A stretch of 64,000 nt of DNA. It comes from Polyodon spathula. Taxonomy: Eukaryota; Chordata; Actinopteri; Acipenseriformes; Polyodontidae. The position numbers and the translations under genes are program-made. The notes beneath the pieces were generated by a model. That model was not told the origin of the DNA. It saw only the letters and a program-made list of their open reading frames with translations, and made no database searches. Positions 43,070-54,434 of this stretch are shown one piece after another. Positions within the stretch are counted from its first letter, which is position 1. Every line of letters begins with the position of its first letter. Location of the stretch: NCBI RefSeq assembly GCF_017654505.1, contig NC_054571.1, forward strand, positions 1,155,376 to 1,219,375, read 5' to 3'.

Positions 43070-44700
43070 AGTGAAGATATCTGTGTAGTGACTAACACGA
43101 AGCCAGGGCTTCAGGACTCCTCTTCTTGAGCACATACAAACCCAAGGGCTCGTTCGTGTCACAAACCATTAAAAGCTTAAAAACAGTAGAAACAGCCTAC
43201 CTGGTTAGTGCATGTGCGTGCGTGACTGTGTGAGTGTCTGTGTGTGTGTGTGTGTGTGCGCACTGAACTTCTGAAATCAAAAACTAAGGAAAGTGCTCAT
43301 GATCACTGTAAATATTGATCATTTCTCAGTTACTCCACCTTTGTGGTAAGCTACTGGACCTCTAGGCACTTCTTACTAACCCTAATAACAGAGTGTGCTT
43401 CTGAATGACAGTGGTACTCTGGTACTACAAACATAGCAAATTCATGGTAATAGACACAAAAATACACCTGACACAAGATGAATCAAGCAAAAACCCAATC
43501 CCATACAAGTTTGCACCCCCTGTAAAAGTCTGATGCAGTTTTTAAAACAATGAGTACTGGTTCTTGTAGAGTTAGTGTGTGTGTGTGTGTGTCTATATAT
43601 GTTGTGATAGATCTTGCAACTCTCAAGGTTTGTTGCCCCTTTAAAAACGCAGACACGGAAATGGGATTTTGCAGTGCTTACGCACACTTTTTAATAAACA
43701 CAAAACACAAATAAACAAAACCTAACTCCGTTTTGGAGCTCTGACTATACATTAACAGGTCCCTGACTAACACGCAGGACAGCTAAGCCGTTTACCTGAC
43801 ATAAAACAACACCAAACAAACCACACCAGTTTGACACAGCACGCACTTTGACTACTCAGAAGCAGAGCACACTTTCTGCCTCCTTCAACTCGGCAGCCCT
43901 GAGTATACATTCTACTCAGCAAACCCTTCAGTCACTGCATGTATAATTGCACCATGTTAAGTTTTCAATCTATGTATCTATCTCATTTCTCGAACTGCGA
44001 GGAGTTGACACAAACTATTTTAAAATGTCATTTAAAAAATGTGACCGAAGAGGAGTAATAGATATCATTAAAAGAATAACCACCTAAGGAACTGTGTCAT
44101 GGGAAAATGTTATTTAATTTAAAACTGAATGACAAAATTACTTAATGGCCTAATTACTCTGAAAGAAATATATAACAGACAGATTCATTAAAGAGATGCC
44201 ATTGTAAGTCCACTCAGCGCTAATTATAGAAGGTGCAATTAATTGCCTGTGGTTACATGTTGATAAATCTGACACGATACGAAGCTGAGCTGGGTCTTGA
44301 ACAGCTCCTCAAAGCTTCAGCGTCAGGCTGCTGAAGCAAACGGGCATTTCGCTTCTTTGTTTTTTTGTGTTGAACACGTTTGGTTATCGCTGAAATAAAT
44401 AGAGAAACCAAATCTGTTCCCTGCCTATGAATCATGCCTTTCTCTTCTGAAATCTGTTTCATTTAAGGTTTCAACTGGATTTGGGGGGGGGTTCAGTCAT
44501 GCAGGCAAGTCCTGCTTTATGACCTGCTTAATTTCTACACACTGACCCTTTCAACATAGAACAGTGAATCAAAGTAGCCCTCTAAAATCAGCATAAAAAC
44601 AAAGGGTCCATTATACATACAGGGCCATATTCTCAAAGCATTTCTTCCAGTCTTTAACATATATATTTAATATAGAGGGTTCAACCCCCCCTCCCCCCGG
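43070..44700. other. intron 23/24, mostly unrecognised
   Basis: Short (GT)n tracts occur at about 43236-43258 and 43576-43592. A segment at 44400-44665 shares sequence (inverted) with 40120-40440, including aatgaaacagatttcagaagagaa. The remainder shows no supportable feature. Confidence 0.45.
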
Positions 44701-44714
44701 TCTGCGTGACTCAC

Positions 44715-44768
44715 CGGCTCACCCCTCTGTCCAGGATGTCCTGGGATCCCATCTTTTCCAGACAGACC
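44715..44768 (-). CDS. col5a3: exon 23 (triple helix, residues 394-411)
   Basis: The 54-bp exon reads GLSGKDGIPGHPGQRGEP, with acceptor tgcaag and donor gtgagtca. GKDGxPGHPGQRGE is conserved. Confidence 0.96.
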
Positions 44769-45596
44769 CTTGCATAGAAAAGGGAGAAGGTCATTCACAT
44801 GCAAACAGGGGGTCACCCACTTTACAGAGGCAGAGGAGCAATCTGTGAGGAGTTCATCATTAACCCTTGAGAGGACGCGTCTGAATGAGCAGTTTGTGTT
44901 TGCAGAATGTTTTCAATAGCTGATCAAAAAAGAATGCTGTATCGTTATTGGCTCACAGTGTTTGGGAGGAGAGTGCAATGTTGAATTTCTACAGCCTTGT
45001 CTATAGACTGTCATTGACTAGAGGCTGAAAACTTCTTATCAAACAGTTTCTCATTAGATGTGTCTTCAGTATTTAGTATTGCTAAATGCAGCACTACTGA
45101 GACTAAACCCAAATACTGAACATATAAAACAAAATGTACCAGAGACCCCTACACAGAGTAAGACTAGTTTCACTTTTTGCTTTGGTTGACAAGGTTATAG
45201 ATATGCAAAGCCTCAGTGGCAATGCTTTGGAAGAACACAGTGGGGTGTTGTTTGAAAGGGTTTGTTTCCAGTCTTTAACTCCTCAACTGTGGAAGGCCCT
45301 TTTCAATTGTTTCTTTCTCAGCTTTGCAACATTAAAGAGTAAATATTTTGAACATATTCCTCTCTGTTTCACAATGCTTGCATTTTGTAGCACCTCCTAT
45401 CCCTCCAATGCATTACCACCAAGCTCCTACATAAAAAAAGTCCTTTTTCTTCAAGGTTGCGCTCACTTTAGCAGTTATGAATGGGAGGCACTTGTCTCTG
45501 ACTCCACACAGGTGTCGTGCTCAGCATTCTGTTTAAATGGACCCAATGGACTCACAATGCACCTACATGAATACAAGTAGAATTCTGTGCTCGCTG

Positions 45597-45621
45597 CTTT
45601 TTTTTTTTTTTTTTTTTTTTT
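45597..45621. repeat. poly-T run
   Basis: About 24 T in the intron between exons 22 and 23. Open frames at 45134-45776 around it have no recognisable family. Confidence 0.95.
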
Positions 45622-45819
45622 GCATGGCTTTCCTCTCCAACAGTACATTGCTTAAAACGCTTCTAGAGGTCAAATGGCAAAGGAGAGAGTTTGGGGTTGC
45701 CAGGCAACTAACGCGACATCCAGCAATGTTCAAGAAACAGCGGTTCTTGAAGTCGGAGCTAGGGGGAAGCGGGTAACGCAGAAACGCTACACGATGCGTG
45801 CCGTCCTTTCAAATGCAAC

Positions 45820-46174
45820 TACAGCTGTGGCCAAAAGTTTTTGCATCCCCTAGAATTTTAGGAGTGAGACAAAAAAACAAAAAACAAAAAAAAAAAAAAC
45901 TATATGAACATATTTAACATCATGTAATCAAAGAAGCTACAAAACGATATCGCAAAAGTCTACCCTAAGCCATAATAGTAGTACAGTGTTTCTTGTTCGA
46001 TTTCTAAATGATTTTGTTTTTTTCAATTTGTCAGTTTTTAGTAAGTATCTAGAAAACTACAAAGCAGTACATAATTCAATATGTTAACGTGACATTGTTC
46101 AGCAGGTTTCATTTGATTTTATGAAGCAAAATGAGCTAATCCTATAAGGGGAAGCTTTTTAGCCATAGCTCTAC
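45820..46174 (-). mobile_element. family A Tc1-like MITE, copy A11
   Basis: It starts ctacagctgtggccaaaagtttttgcatcccctag and ends aagctttttagccatagctcta in reverse orientation. It is near full length with all the internal landmarks. Confidence 0.85.
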
Positions 46175-46360
46175 ATGCACTGCAGAACTGTTGTGATTAG
46201 CCCTACCCTGAAGGAGATGGCTTGTTACAAAGCAATAAACTAAAACAGTAAAAGACAAGGATTTGTACTGAATTCGTAGCACATTTATATATAAACCGGC
46301 AATACATTCTATGCAAAAATAATACCATAATGTCCTTAATGAAGGTTTCAGTTTACTTAC

Positions 46361-46414
46361 ATTTGGCCCTTTAGGTCCTGGGGTCCCATTTGGCCCCTGT
46401 GGTCCTTGAGGCCC
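46361..46414 (-). CDS. col5a3: exon 22 (triple helix, residues 376-393)
   Basis: The 54-bp exon reads GPQGPQGPNGTPGPKGPN, with acceptor attag and donor gtaagtaa. It aligns with GPNGPQGPTGFPGPKGPP. Confidence 0.95.
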
Positions 46415-46724
46415 CTAATACAAAAGAAAATAAATTACAAAAAAAGTCCCTGTGTGATTTTCACTAGTAATACAGCACAGAGCAGGGAGGTGCTTATACT
46501 GTAGTGCACAGACTGCCACCTGCACACTTTTATTCTACTGTTCATTATAGATAAATTTCACCTACTGTAAGAGCCACTTTGCATGCCCAAAGGTGACCCT
46601 GGTATTAAGCACACTGTCTTCAGGGTTCTAAATTACTTTGAGGACGCGACCTCTTTGAAAATTAACCTCTCCTCTTGAACAACGTGTATAGATGCCAAGG
46701 CAAAATGCAGTTCCTCTGGCTTAC

Positions 46725-46769
46725 CTTATCGCCAGGAGATCCAGCCGGCCCCTCATTGCCAGCGGTGCC
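46725..46769 (-). CDS. col5a3: exon 21 (triple helix, residues 361-375)
   Basis: The 45-bp exon reads GTAGNEGPAGSPGDK, with acceptor tttcttcag and donor gtaagcca. It aligns with GNSGGDGPAGPPGER. Confidence 0.95.
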
Positions 46770-46971
46770 CTGAAGAAAGAGACAAGCCTCTGTGTCACAA
46801 GCAACCCCACTCATGTGCTCGGCGTTTTAAAAATGAAACACATTACATACAAATATATATGCAAGAAAAAAATAAATATCATTAGGGATATATTAAATTA
46901 CGGCTAAGAAAAAAAAAAAATCCCACACAATCTGAAATAATCCCATGTAATCCTGGATAATCCGTGGCTAC

Positions 46972-47025
46972 CTTCATCCCTGGTTTCCCAGTCGGTCCTT
47001 TCTGTCCTCTCCCGCCTCGGGCACC
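46972..47025 (-). CDS. col5a3: exon 20 (triple helix, residues 343-360; heparin-binding region equivalent)
   Basis: The 54-bp exon reads GARGGRGQKGPTGKPGMK, with acceptor tctag and donor gtagccac. It corresponds to [18 protein letters not shown] and keeps five basic residues. Confidence 0.94.
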
Positions 47026-47344
47026 CTAGACAAGAAGAGTTTGTTAGAGGCGAGCAGAGTGAACGGGGCTGTGATGAACAGCTCATGTTCAGTATCGTGA
47101 TTTAGATTAGAAATAAGAATTAAGACTCAGTGGCATGTCACTGTAGATTGCGATGGGTCTTTTGCTATCGAAGACGGGCAGGAATAAGAGATAAGAAAGA
47201 GGAATTCAGAGCCAAAGAAAAAACTAACACCAGAAAGACTCCAGCCATCATATCAGGGATGTGTATAACCGATAAGAAATGCCATCATAAAGCCTTTCCT
47301 CGCTGTGAATTAATTCAGCACATATCAGCGTGTAAGACTGCAGC

Positions 47345-48130
47345 AAAGGTTATTCAAAATGGACAAGATTCAGAACTGGGCAGACACATGGCAAATGACA
47401 TTTAATAGAGAAAAGTGTAAGGTACTGCATGCAGGAAATAAAAATGTACATTATAAATATCATATGGGAGATACTGAAATTGGAGAAGGAATCTATGAAA
47501 AAGACCTAGGAGTTTATGTTGACTCAGAAATGTCTTCATCTGGACAATGTGAAGAAGCTATAAAAAAAAGGTCAACAAGATGCTTGGATATATTGTGAAA
47601 AGTGTTGAATTTAAAACAAGGGAAGTAATGTTAAAACTGTACAATGCATTAGTAAGACCTCATCTTGAATATTGTGTTCAGTTCTGGTCACCTCGCTACA
47701 AAAAGGATATTGCTGCTCTAGAAAGAGTGCAAAGAAGAGCGACCAGAATTATTCCGGGTTTAAAAGGCATGTCATATGCAGACTTGAATAAAGAAGACTA
47801 AGCAGCTACCTGATTCAAGCATTCAAAATTCTAAAAGGTAATGACAATGTTGACCCAAGGAACTTTTTCAAACTGAAAAATGAAACAAGGACCAGGTGTC
47901 ACAAATGGAGATTAGATTAAGGGGCATTCAGAACAGAAAATAGGAGGCAGCTTTTTTTACAAAGAGAATTGTGAGGATCTGAAACCAACTCCCCAGTAAT
48001 ATTGTTGAAGCTGACACCCTGGGATCCTTCAGAAGCTGCTTGATGAGATTCTGGGATCAACCAAACGAGCAAGATGGGACAAATGGCCTCCTCTCGTTTG
48101 TAAACTTTCTTATGTTCTTATGTTCTTAAG
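47345..48130 (+). mobile_element. CR1/L2-group LINE 3' fragment, decayed
   Basis: The plus-strand frames read WADTWQMTFNREKCKVLHAG, then EKDLGVYVDSEMSSSGQCEE. After a frameshift at the A-run near 47563-47570 they read VMLKLYNALVRPHLEYCVQF, WSPRYKKDIAALERVQRRAT and RIIPGLKGMSYADLN. This is the C-terminal reverse-transcriptase region of Jockey-superfamily LINEs. The copy ends in TTATGTTCTTATGTTCTTA, a typical 3' tail, and has several stops. Confidence 0.85.
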
Positions 48131-48322
48131 ACTGCATGTGGACAGCATGTAGACTTCTACTAATACTGACTATGAAAAAAAACACACAACAACCTACTGC
48201 ACTCAACACCTATAGTTGACCGTCATTCTTCTGACAATGCAAAGACAAAATTCTACACGATTTGCAAACTTTAAAACAGCTTGAAATGTACATACCAGTA
48301 CAGGAATGTTTGGAATACTTAC

Positions 48323-48367
48323 TGTCGGACCTCTCTGTCCAGCAGCCCCAGACTCTCCAGCCGCTCC
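48323..48367 (-). CDS. col5a3: exon 19 (triple helix, residues 328-342; heparin-binding region equivalent)
   Basis: The 45-bp exon reads GAAGESGAAGQRGPT, with acceptor ttgcag and donor gtaagtat. It is equivalent to [15 protein letters not shown] of alpha-1(V), part of the basic heparin-binding stretch. Here the Lys and the first Arg of that stretch are absent. Confidence 0.94.
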
Positions 48368-49009
48368 CTGCAATGCAACGCACAAAATCAGCAGGCTGGC
48401 TGTGGCTCAGGATCCAATGCAAGTTCAAACGCCCCCCTGTGGATCCTCTTTATCAGACAAAGCAGTTCCAGCCTATAACTGCTCTTAATATGATTTTCCA
48501 CGTGGTATATAAATAAAAGCATTATGGAGTATTGGTGAAGGCTTTCCTGGCATACCATTTGTTTGTGGTTTTATGTGGTCTGTAAGATCGTCTAATCAAA
48601 TGCACACACATATGGGAGGGTCGTCAGAATCTCTGACTATCTACATGTTCAAAATGTGTAACAGTTTGTATAAATTCAGCAGTTTCTCAGATGCTGTAGG
48701 CTGAGGGTCAGTTTGTGATCCGACCTTGGTCGGGCGCATTTTTCACCGCTTTGCTCACACACCCTGGAATTTAGAACCCTCTTCAAAATCCTATCAAAAC
48801 TCTCCTCTGGTTCATTGCTCTGCTATACATGTGAAGTCCCCAGGCGGGTATACTGTATCGGAACCCACTTTCCAAAAGGTTCCTGCAGAAGGTTCTATTT
48901 AGAACTTCGGTTCACTCTATGGTGATGATGTCATAGGTGTCTAGTTACAGACTGCAGTGTGGTTATCACTGTATAATCAGTGTGGTGTCATTCTGATTAA
49001 AAAAATTAC

Positions 49010-49063
49010 CCTTTTGCCCTTTTCTCCAAGAAGTCCTATAGATCCTATAAACCCAACTGAGCC
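49010..49063 (-). CDS. col5a3: exon 18 (triple helix, residues 310-327)
   Basis: The 54-bp exon reads GSVGFIGSIGLLGEKGKR, with acceptor cgcag and donor gtaatttt. It aligns with GSIGFPGFPGANGEKGGR but is more hydrophobic (FI, SI, LL) and carries few prolines. Confidence 0.94.
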
Positions 49064-49361
49064 CTGCGAGAGGAAAAAAACAACAAGATTAGTCCAATAA
49101 TTTTGCAACAGCTCTTTCTTTTGAGTGGCATTACACAACTAGTGCATTATTAATGGAATATAAAGCATTAACTAATGCCTTATTAAGGTCTTTAACTGAA
49201 TATCAAACTATTTTTGTCATCAAAACACGTCAAGAAAAGACTCTTGCAAGCCGACATGTAGTTGCGCCTACGGCTTTAATTAAAACTGTATTTCAAAGGC
49301 TGTCAACAAGGAAAAAATTATATATTTTATATTACAAAGGCAGCAGACCGATGCAGTCCTA

Positions 49362-49490
<129 letters not shown>

Positions 49491-49559
49491 TTAGGAACAC
49501 GCTGTCAGGGGTCAGGAGCAGGGGAAGGGCGGATTCAAAGGAAGATAAGAAGCCACTAC

Positions 49560-49667
49560 CTTCTCTCCGGCAGAACCGGCTGGCCCAGCCTCACCGGTCG
49601 GCCCACTTTGACCCTTCAGACCCTCGGGACCGTCCTCTCCACGGGATCCCACCACTCCGACATCGCC
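49560..49667 (-). CDS. col5a3: exon 16 (triple helix, residues 256-291)
   Basis: This 108-bp double exon starts [19 protein letters not shown] and ends GPAGSAGEK. [13 protein letters not shown] aligns with alpha-1(V). The acceptor is gccag and the donor gtagtgg. Confidence 0.95.
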
Positions 49668-50008
49668 CTGGCAACACGACAGACGACACAAGACAAGTCA
49701 GACAGGGAAAACTAGTTTTGAAGGGCCCCAGAGTTAACTGGGCCCGGGCATGTTGAAACAATGGAAATCTACAACTGCAGTGCAATTTATAAAATACTGG
49801 TTCTTATACAGTTACTTGTTATCCTTTTATTTTGTGGCAACACTTGTGAATTTACTCTAAGATACCTAAACAAGAGAGGTTCTGAAACCCATGACTGGGG
49901 GCAGGACTCATGTGCGATCCTAACCCTGTATTAATAAGCAGTGCAAGTCAGTGAAAGCCTCAGTGTAAGGCGGAGGGCCAGTCTCTGAAGGATGTGTTAA
50001 AGTCTTAC

Positions 50009-50062
50009 TCCATCTCCTTTCGGCCCCATGTCGCCTTTGAACCCTGGGAAGCCATCTTCACC
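50009..50062 (-). CDS. col5a3: exon 15 (triple helix, residues 238-255)
   Basis: The 54-bp exon reads GEDGFPGFKGDMGPKGDG. GEDGFPGFKGDMG is a signature block of type V/XI chains. The acceptor is ctgcag and the donor gtaagact. The final triplet is Gly-Asp-Gly, where Gly-Asp-Arg is usual. Confidence 0.96.
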
Positions 50063-50179
50063 CTGCAGAAGAACAAGAAGAGGCCATCACAAAGGGACTC
50101 GAACCGTCAAAAGCTTTCCACCAATCAAACACCGCGGATTGGAATGTTCTGTAAACTCCAAACTCTTTTTTGCATGACT

Positions 50180-50180
50180 A

Positions 50181-50233
<53 letters not shown>
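50180..50233. repeat. (ATT)n microsatellite
   Basis: Eighteen ATT units in the intron between exons 14 and 15. Confidence 0.95.
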
Positions 50234-50594
50234 GCTGTTACAAGATCCAGTATTTAGTTTAGCTGTTATACGTATTTCCACTTTCTGTTAAAATCAACAA
50301 ACCAACAACAGTAAAACGTTCACGGAGTCTTTTCCCTACTCCTGTAGCGTTGGAGTTAGCCATAGAAACCACACTACAAGTTTACCTCCACTTTCCCTTA
50401 TTAAAATCCCTGTTCTTTCAAGTTAAAATCAAAGAGTTCAACTAGTTCCAGGAAGAAATGTGATTACGGCGTAGTTTTTGGATCCTTGCTAAATTAAGAA
50501 TCGGTCACGCCTGATCGTTTCAGCTCAGCCAGCGCAAAACCCAGTGGGTGACAGATGAAACTAAAGGTGAGTCTATCTCCCCCAGATTCCTTAC

Positions 50595-50639
50595 CTTTTC
50601 ACCTTTGTTTCCTATGAGGCCTCTGACACCACTGGCACC
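50595..50639 (-). CDS. col5a3: exon 14 (triple helix, residues 223-237)
   Basis: The 45-bp exon reads GASGVRGLIGNKGEK, with acceptor ttgcag and donor gtaagga. It corresponds to GADGIRGLKGTKGEK. Confidence 0.95.
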
Positions 50640-51439
50640 CTGCAAGGGAGAACGTACAGCGCTTAACAGTAGGACACAACACGCACTTCAATTAGAGTTC
50701 CCCCATTAACTGCCATTGTCCTAATTGGAGGACAGGGTACTTTGTTTTTTTTTTGGGGGGGGAGCACTTTGGAAATGAAAGACAACGTGTCACTCTCACT
50801 GTAAACTTGAACCAGATCGTAACTGCTTAAATAAAAGGGTTTGATAGATCGGTTCAAATAAATTTTAAAAAAATGAGCGTAAAAGAGAGAAAGAAAAGAG
50901 AAAGAAAGAAAGAATGACAGAGAGCCCTCATTATCCGTCTCACTGCAGCAGCCTGCGTCTCTGAAACAGAACACTGAATGATGTATGTTAGAATGGATAC
51001 GGGAATAGAAGACTATAATAGGGTTTGAGGCTCCCTGCTGTGGGATAAAAAGATAAAAATCTCAAGCTTGTGTTCTGGATAACTGACACATAATGATGTA
51101 TAAATGATTGGCGGAGGATGTGAGACGACTGCTTGAAGCTCAGGTCTGTAGTTCACAAGCACTCGGGGAGGAACATGCACGTTCTTAGACCGGCTGTTCT
51201 GCTGACAGTAGCAGTTTAACATCAAGCGTGCCTACTGGAAATGCCTGCAAAGTTTTAAATCATAAACACAGCAACAGCACATAGGGTGTCGATTCCCTTT
51301 GAATGCAGTTTAACAAGATAACTGCAGGTGGAATACTGTGCATGACCTTTACCATGGTGTTAACGTGGCTGACTGATCATGCCTTCCCTCCACTCTCCAT
51401 CCTCCTGTTCCCGCTGTTTCTCTTCCCTACTTCAGGATT

Positions 51440-51720
51440 GCTCTGTCTCTCGCTGCCTTCTGTCGCCTCCTCAAGACTCACCTGTTTAGACTGCACTTGT
51501 AGATCTCTTGATCTGCCCCTCCTACTATGCACAGAACCTGCCTGACCTAAGCACCACGTTGCTGGGTCTTCAGCTAATGCACTATCCTTACACTATTGAA
51601 CTACTATTATCATTGTAGACACACCTCAATGTAAATCCTAACTTTCTGCATCATAGTTCAAATTGTTTTTTACTAGTGTTACTTGCACTTACTGTAAACT
51701 ACACTGTATTTGAAGATTAG
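51440..51720 (+). repeat. possible LINE-derived 3' fragment
   Basis: Ctgccttctgtcgcctcctcaagactcacctgtttagactgc reads as a SLPSVASSRLTCLDC-type tail that resembles the RLLKTHLFRL end of fish LINE ORF2 in another frame. Only weak evidence. Confidence 0.35.
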
Positions 51721-51868
51721 GTTTGCATTGCAAACCTGTACTGCGGTTTTGAAATGCTCTGGTTTGAGCCTGCATGTCAAAGTAGTCGGTTCAACACACT
51801 TGGTTGTCTTCATCTTTGTATTCGCCAGAGCATGTCTGAAATAATTCCTGGCGGGACATAAAAATTAC

Positions 51869-51922
51869 CTTAACACCACGAGTTCCGGGGTAGCCAACTG
51901 GACCCTGGGCTCCAAGGGGACC
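51869..51922 (-). CDS. col5a3: exon 13 (triple helix, residues 205-222)
   Basis: The 54-bp exon reads GPLGAQGPVGYPGTRGVK, corresponding to GPQGPIGYPGPRGVK in alpha-1(V). The acceptor is tatag and the donor gtaatttt. Confidence 0.95.
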
Positions 51923-52163
51923 CTATACAGAAGGAAAAAATCTGCTTAAAAAGATGTATTCCACCCCCTTTATCTCTAAATACACAGCTGAACAGGTCAA
52001 GTCTAGTATACCAGCCATTATCGTCTGGAAACTCCATGCCGATAAAAATGCAACGACCGCGAAGGGATGCCGTGCGCAACAAAAAGACTGCAAGGATGAT
52101 GCAAGTCTTCTTCTAGTTTTAGACAAACACATTAATATGCACTGGGGAAGTTACAAAACTTAC

Positions 52164-52208
52164 AAAAACCCCTTTCTCTCCTGGTGGGCCTTCTCTTCCT
52201 GGGTGACC
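52164..52208 (-). CDS. col5a3: exon 12 (triple helix, residues 190-204)
   Basis: The 45-bp exon reads GHPGREGPPGEKGVF, with acceptor caacag and donor gtaagttt. The last residue before the junction is Phe, where alpha-1(V) has Gln. GHPGxEGPPGEKG is conserved. Confidence 0.94.
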
Positions 52209-52564
52209 CTGTTGAAAGAAAGACAAGTTTATTCGTCATTCCCACCTTCTGATCTGTGCTGTAGCTTGTTATCCCCCCCCCACCCTTTTACAGTGCAGTA
52301 CAGAGTAGCAATGACGATGTGTGCCTGCTTGCCTGCTTGCCCGATGTCTCTACCGCAAAAGAGATTCTTGTCGACGTTAGCTGTGATCATTTAACCGCAT
52401 GTCTTTTTTGAAAGATAGAAAGCGCAGGTGACGATTTGTTGATTTTATGTGTTTGGGGCAGCTTCAAATCACCAACGTTTACGCCTCTCCTCTGCCAAAC
52501 AAGCTTTCAAACAGACCACCAAAACAGCTAATCAAGCGGCGCTCTCGGGCTGTGAAATACTCAC

Positions 52565-52618
52565 CGGAGGACCATCTGACCCGGGAAGTCCAGGCAGACC
52601 TGCTTTTCCAACGGGACC
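52565..52618 (-). CDS. col5a3: exon 11 (triple helix, residues 172-189)
   Basis: The 54-bp exon reads GPVGKAGLPGLPGSDGPP, with acceptor ttgcag and donor gtgagtat. It matches the GKPGLPGMPGADGPP block. Confidence 0.95.
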
Positions 52619-52704
52619 CTGCAACAGAAAGTGACAGGAATTCCAGAGGACACACCAAAGGGACAGTGTTTTGACAGCGGCTATGTATTTGGGGACCCTA
52701 TATT

Positions 52705-52852
52705 TTTAGTTGTCCATTGATTTAAGACCTGGAAAAAGAACTGTTGACCAATTAAGAAAATAACTGGTTCAGTTAAGTAATGGAGAACTCGGGTGGAGTG
52801 AAAACCAGAAGGCCCTGCGGCTCTCCAGGACCAGGGCTGGCAACCCCTGCTT
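52705..52852. mobile_element. family D TIR element, copy 2 (right half)
   Basis: Agttaagtaatggagaact, gaaaaccagaaggccctg and ctccaggaccagggctggcaacccctg match the right half of the 13.56-13.86 kb element. Confidence 0.6.
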
Positions 52853-53259
52853 TAGTCTAAAATGTAAGTGTTGGTTTGTCAGACACAGACAGGAACATAA
52901 GCCTGTTTTTGTTTAAGCTTCCTGTTGCTCACTGGTGTGAGTCTTCTTTTGTGGATTAAACCAGAGTGATTCGCTCAGTTCATCAATTAATCAGTTTAAT
53001 ACAGATTCTTTATTAGACATGAAAACCGACATGCAAATACCAAACAGGTATTTTTTGCATAATTACCACTTTCCACTGGTCCAAGAAATTATTTCTAAAC
53101 CAGACTTTTAATACCTAACCTGTGGTGACATCCTCTTGGTCCTTATAATAAACACACTCGCAATGCATGCATCTGACCCACAACCTGCTGATATATTGCT
53201 GCAAGAGACTGCAGCAGAGGGGTACCAGACACCTCCTAGAAGAGCCCTTCCACACTCAC

Positions 53260-53304
53260 CTTTTCACCAGGCATTCCAATAGGACCCTGTGGGCCAGGCA
53301 GACC
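53260..53304 (-). CDS. col5a3: exon 10 (triple helix, residues 157-171)
   Basis: The 45-bp exon reads GLPGPQGPIGMPGEK, with acceptor tttcag and donor gtgagtgtg. It aligns with GLPGPQGAIGPPGEK of alpha-1(V). Confidence 0.95.
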
Positions 53305-53547
53305 CTGAAAAACAAGAACAGCAGCAATTACTGTGGCACAAACGCAGCATTGGCAAGCTACCAAGCCCTCAGAAACATCATGGCAAACTGGACTGCAGTA
53401 GCAAAAGCCACGCAGTAGCAAGACTACTGCAACTTTACCATCGCAGGGTGAAAATGGATTTGAGGTCATAGCTGAGCGAAATGCATTGGTTAATAATGAT
53501 TGGAGAGTTCAAGTGCAGAAATGTACAGAATTAAATCTGGGAAACCT

Positions 53548-53950
53548 GTCAACCACGGTAACCTTGTAAAAGAGATTAGTGGTTAGGGGTCGGTTGCGCT
53601 TGAAAGGAGAAAAGGGCTCAAATCTCTTTGATAATTAGTAAGATAACAAAAACAGACTGTAGTCACGTGTGTGCTGAGCCCATATGGTATAAATACCAGG
53701 CATGGAGGTGACGCAGATAGAGAAGCCTCTAATACCTCCAGGATCATCGTGGACCATCCGTGAGTCAGTCTGAGGGCTCTCTCCAGGGGTCAGGCAATCT
53801 GATCAAGTGTCTATCTCTGTTAATACTAGTGGCACGTATTGCATCTAAACAATAACGTTCAATGTAGAATGTAACGTGGGTATTTGGAATTAATAAACGG
53901 GAACGTTGTTAAGGTTTGAAACATGGTCTGGTTTCATCCTTATAGCATAA
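53548..53950 (+). repeat. candidate solo LTR
   Basis: A segment starting tgtcaaccacgg and ending catcctta-tagcataaca holds a TATA-like box (gtataaatacc near 53689) and AATAAA (near 53893) about 200 nt apart, the U3-R-U5 arrangement of an LTR. No internal retroviral region, primer-binding site or clear target duplication was seen. Confidence 0.35.
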
Positions 53951-54287
53951 CAAAGTAGTATATTCCAGGTTTACCTTCATTCATACTCACACTGGCAACT
54001 CTGGTGTGACTCACCGGCTAACAAGACTCCCAGTGAAGGCAAACGGCAGCGAAATTACACTTAGGTTGCACTTAATATATAACACGTCATACAACACATT
54101 CAAAATCCATATATTCGTAATGCAAATCGTTTTGAAAAAGATTTGGGAGGCTGTAACGGAATTATAGACTGCAGGTGTAATATAAGATTTCATATATAAG
54201 GTTGTAGCTCAGCAGCAGATTCCCAGGCGAATGCGAGTGCATTACTTCCTTTAGTAATAAACTTTAACCTTCATTCCGCTCCCTTAC

Positions 54288-54341
54288 CTGTTCTCCGGGA
54301 TTTCCTTGCTGCCCAGAGGGGCCAGGCTCACCTAGAGGTCC
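54288..54341 (-). CDS. col5a3: exon 9 (triple helix, residues 139-156)
   Basis: The 54-bp exon reads GPLGEPGPSGQQGNPGEQ. GEPGPxGQQGNPG is conserved in type V/XI chains. The acceptor is tctag and the donor gtaaggg. Confidence 0.95.
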
Positions 54342-54434
54342 CTAGAGAAAGAAAAACGACAAATCACAAATCGTTTTTTTGCTGCGGTTCGTTCTAAAAA
54401 TCATGACCAAACCAGGAGGTGGTTCTGAAGATAT

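Noticed and set aside
45134..45776. Plus-strand frame of 148 codons and its neighbour in intron 22/23
   Set aside because: No recognisable family, and the neighbour includes a poly-T run read as Phe.
51954..52394. Plus-strand frame of 146 codons
   Set aside because: It runs antisense across collagen exon 12 and has no family motif of its own.
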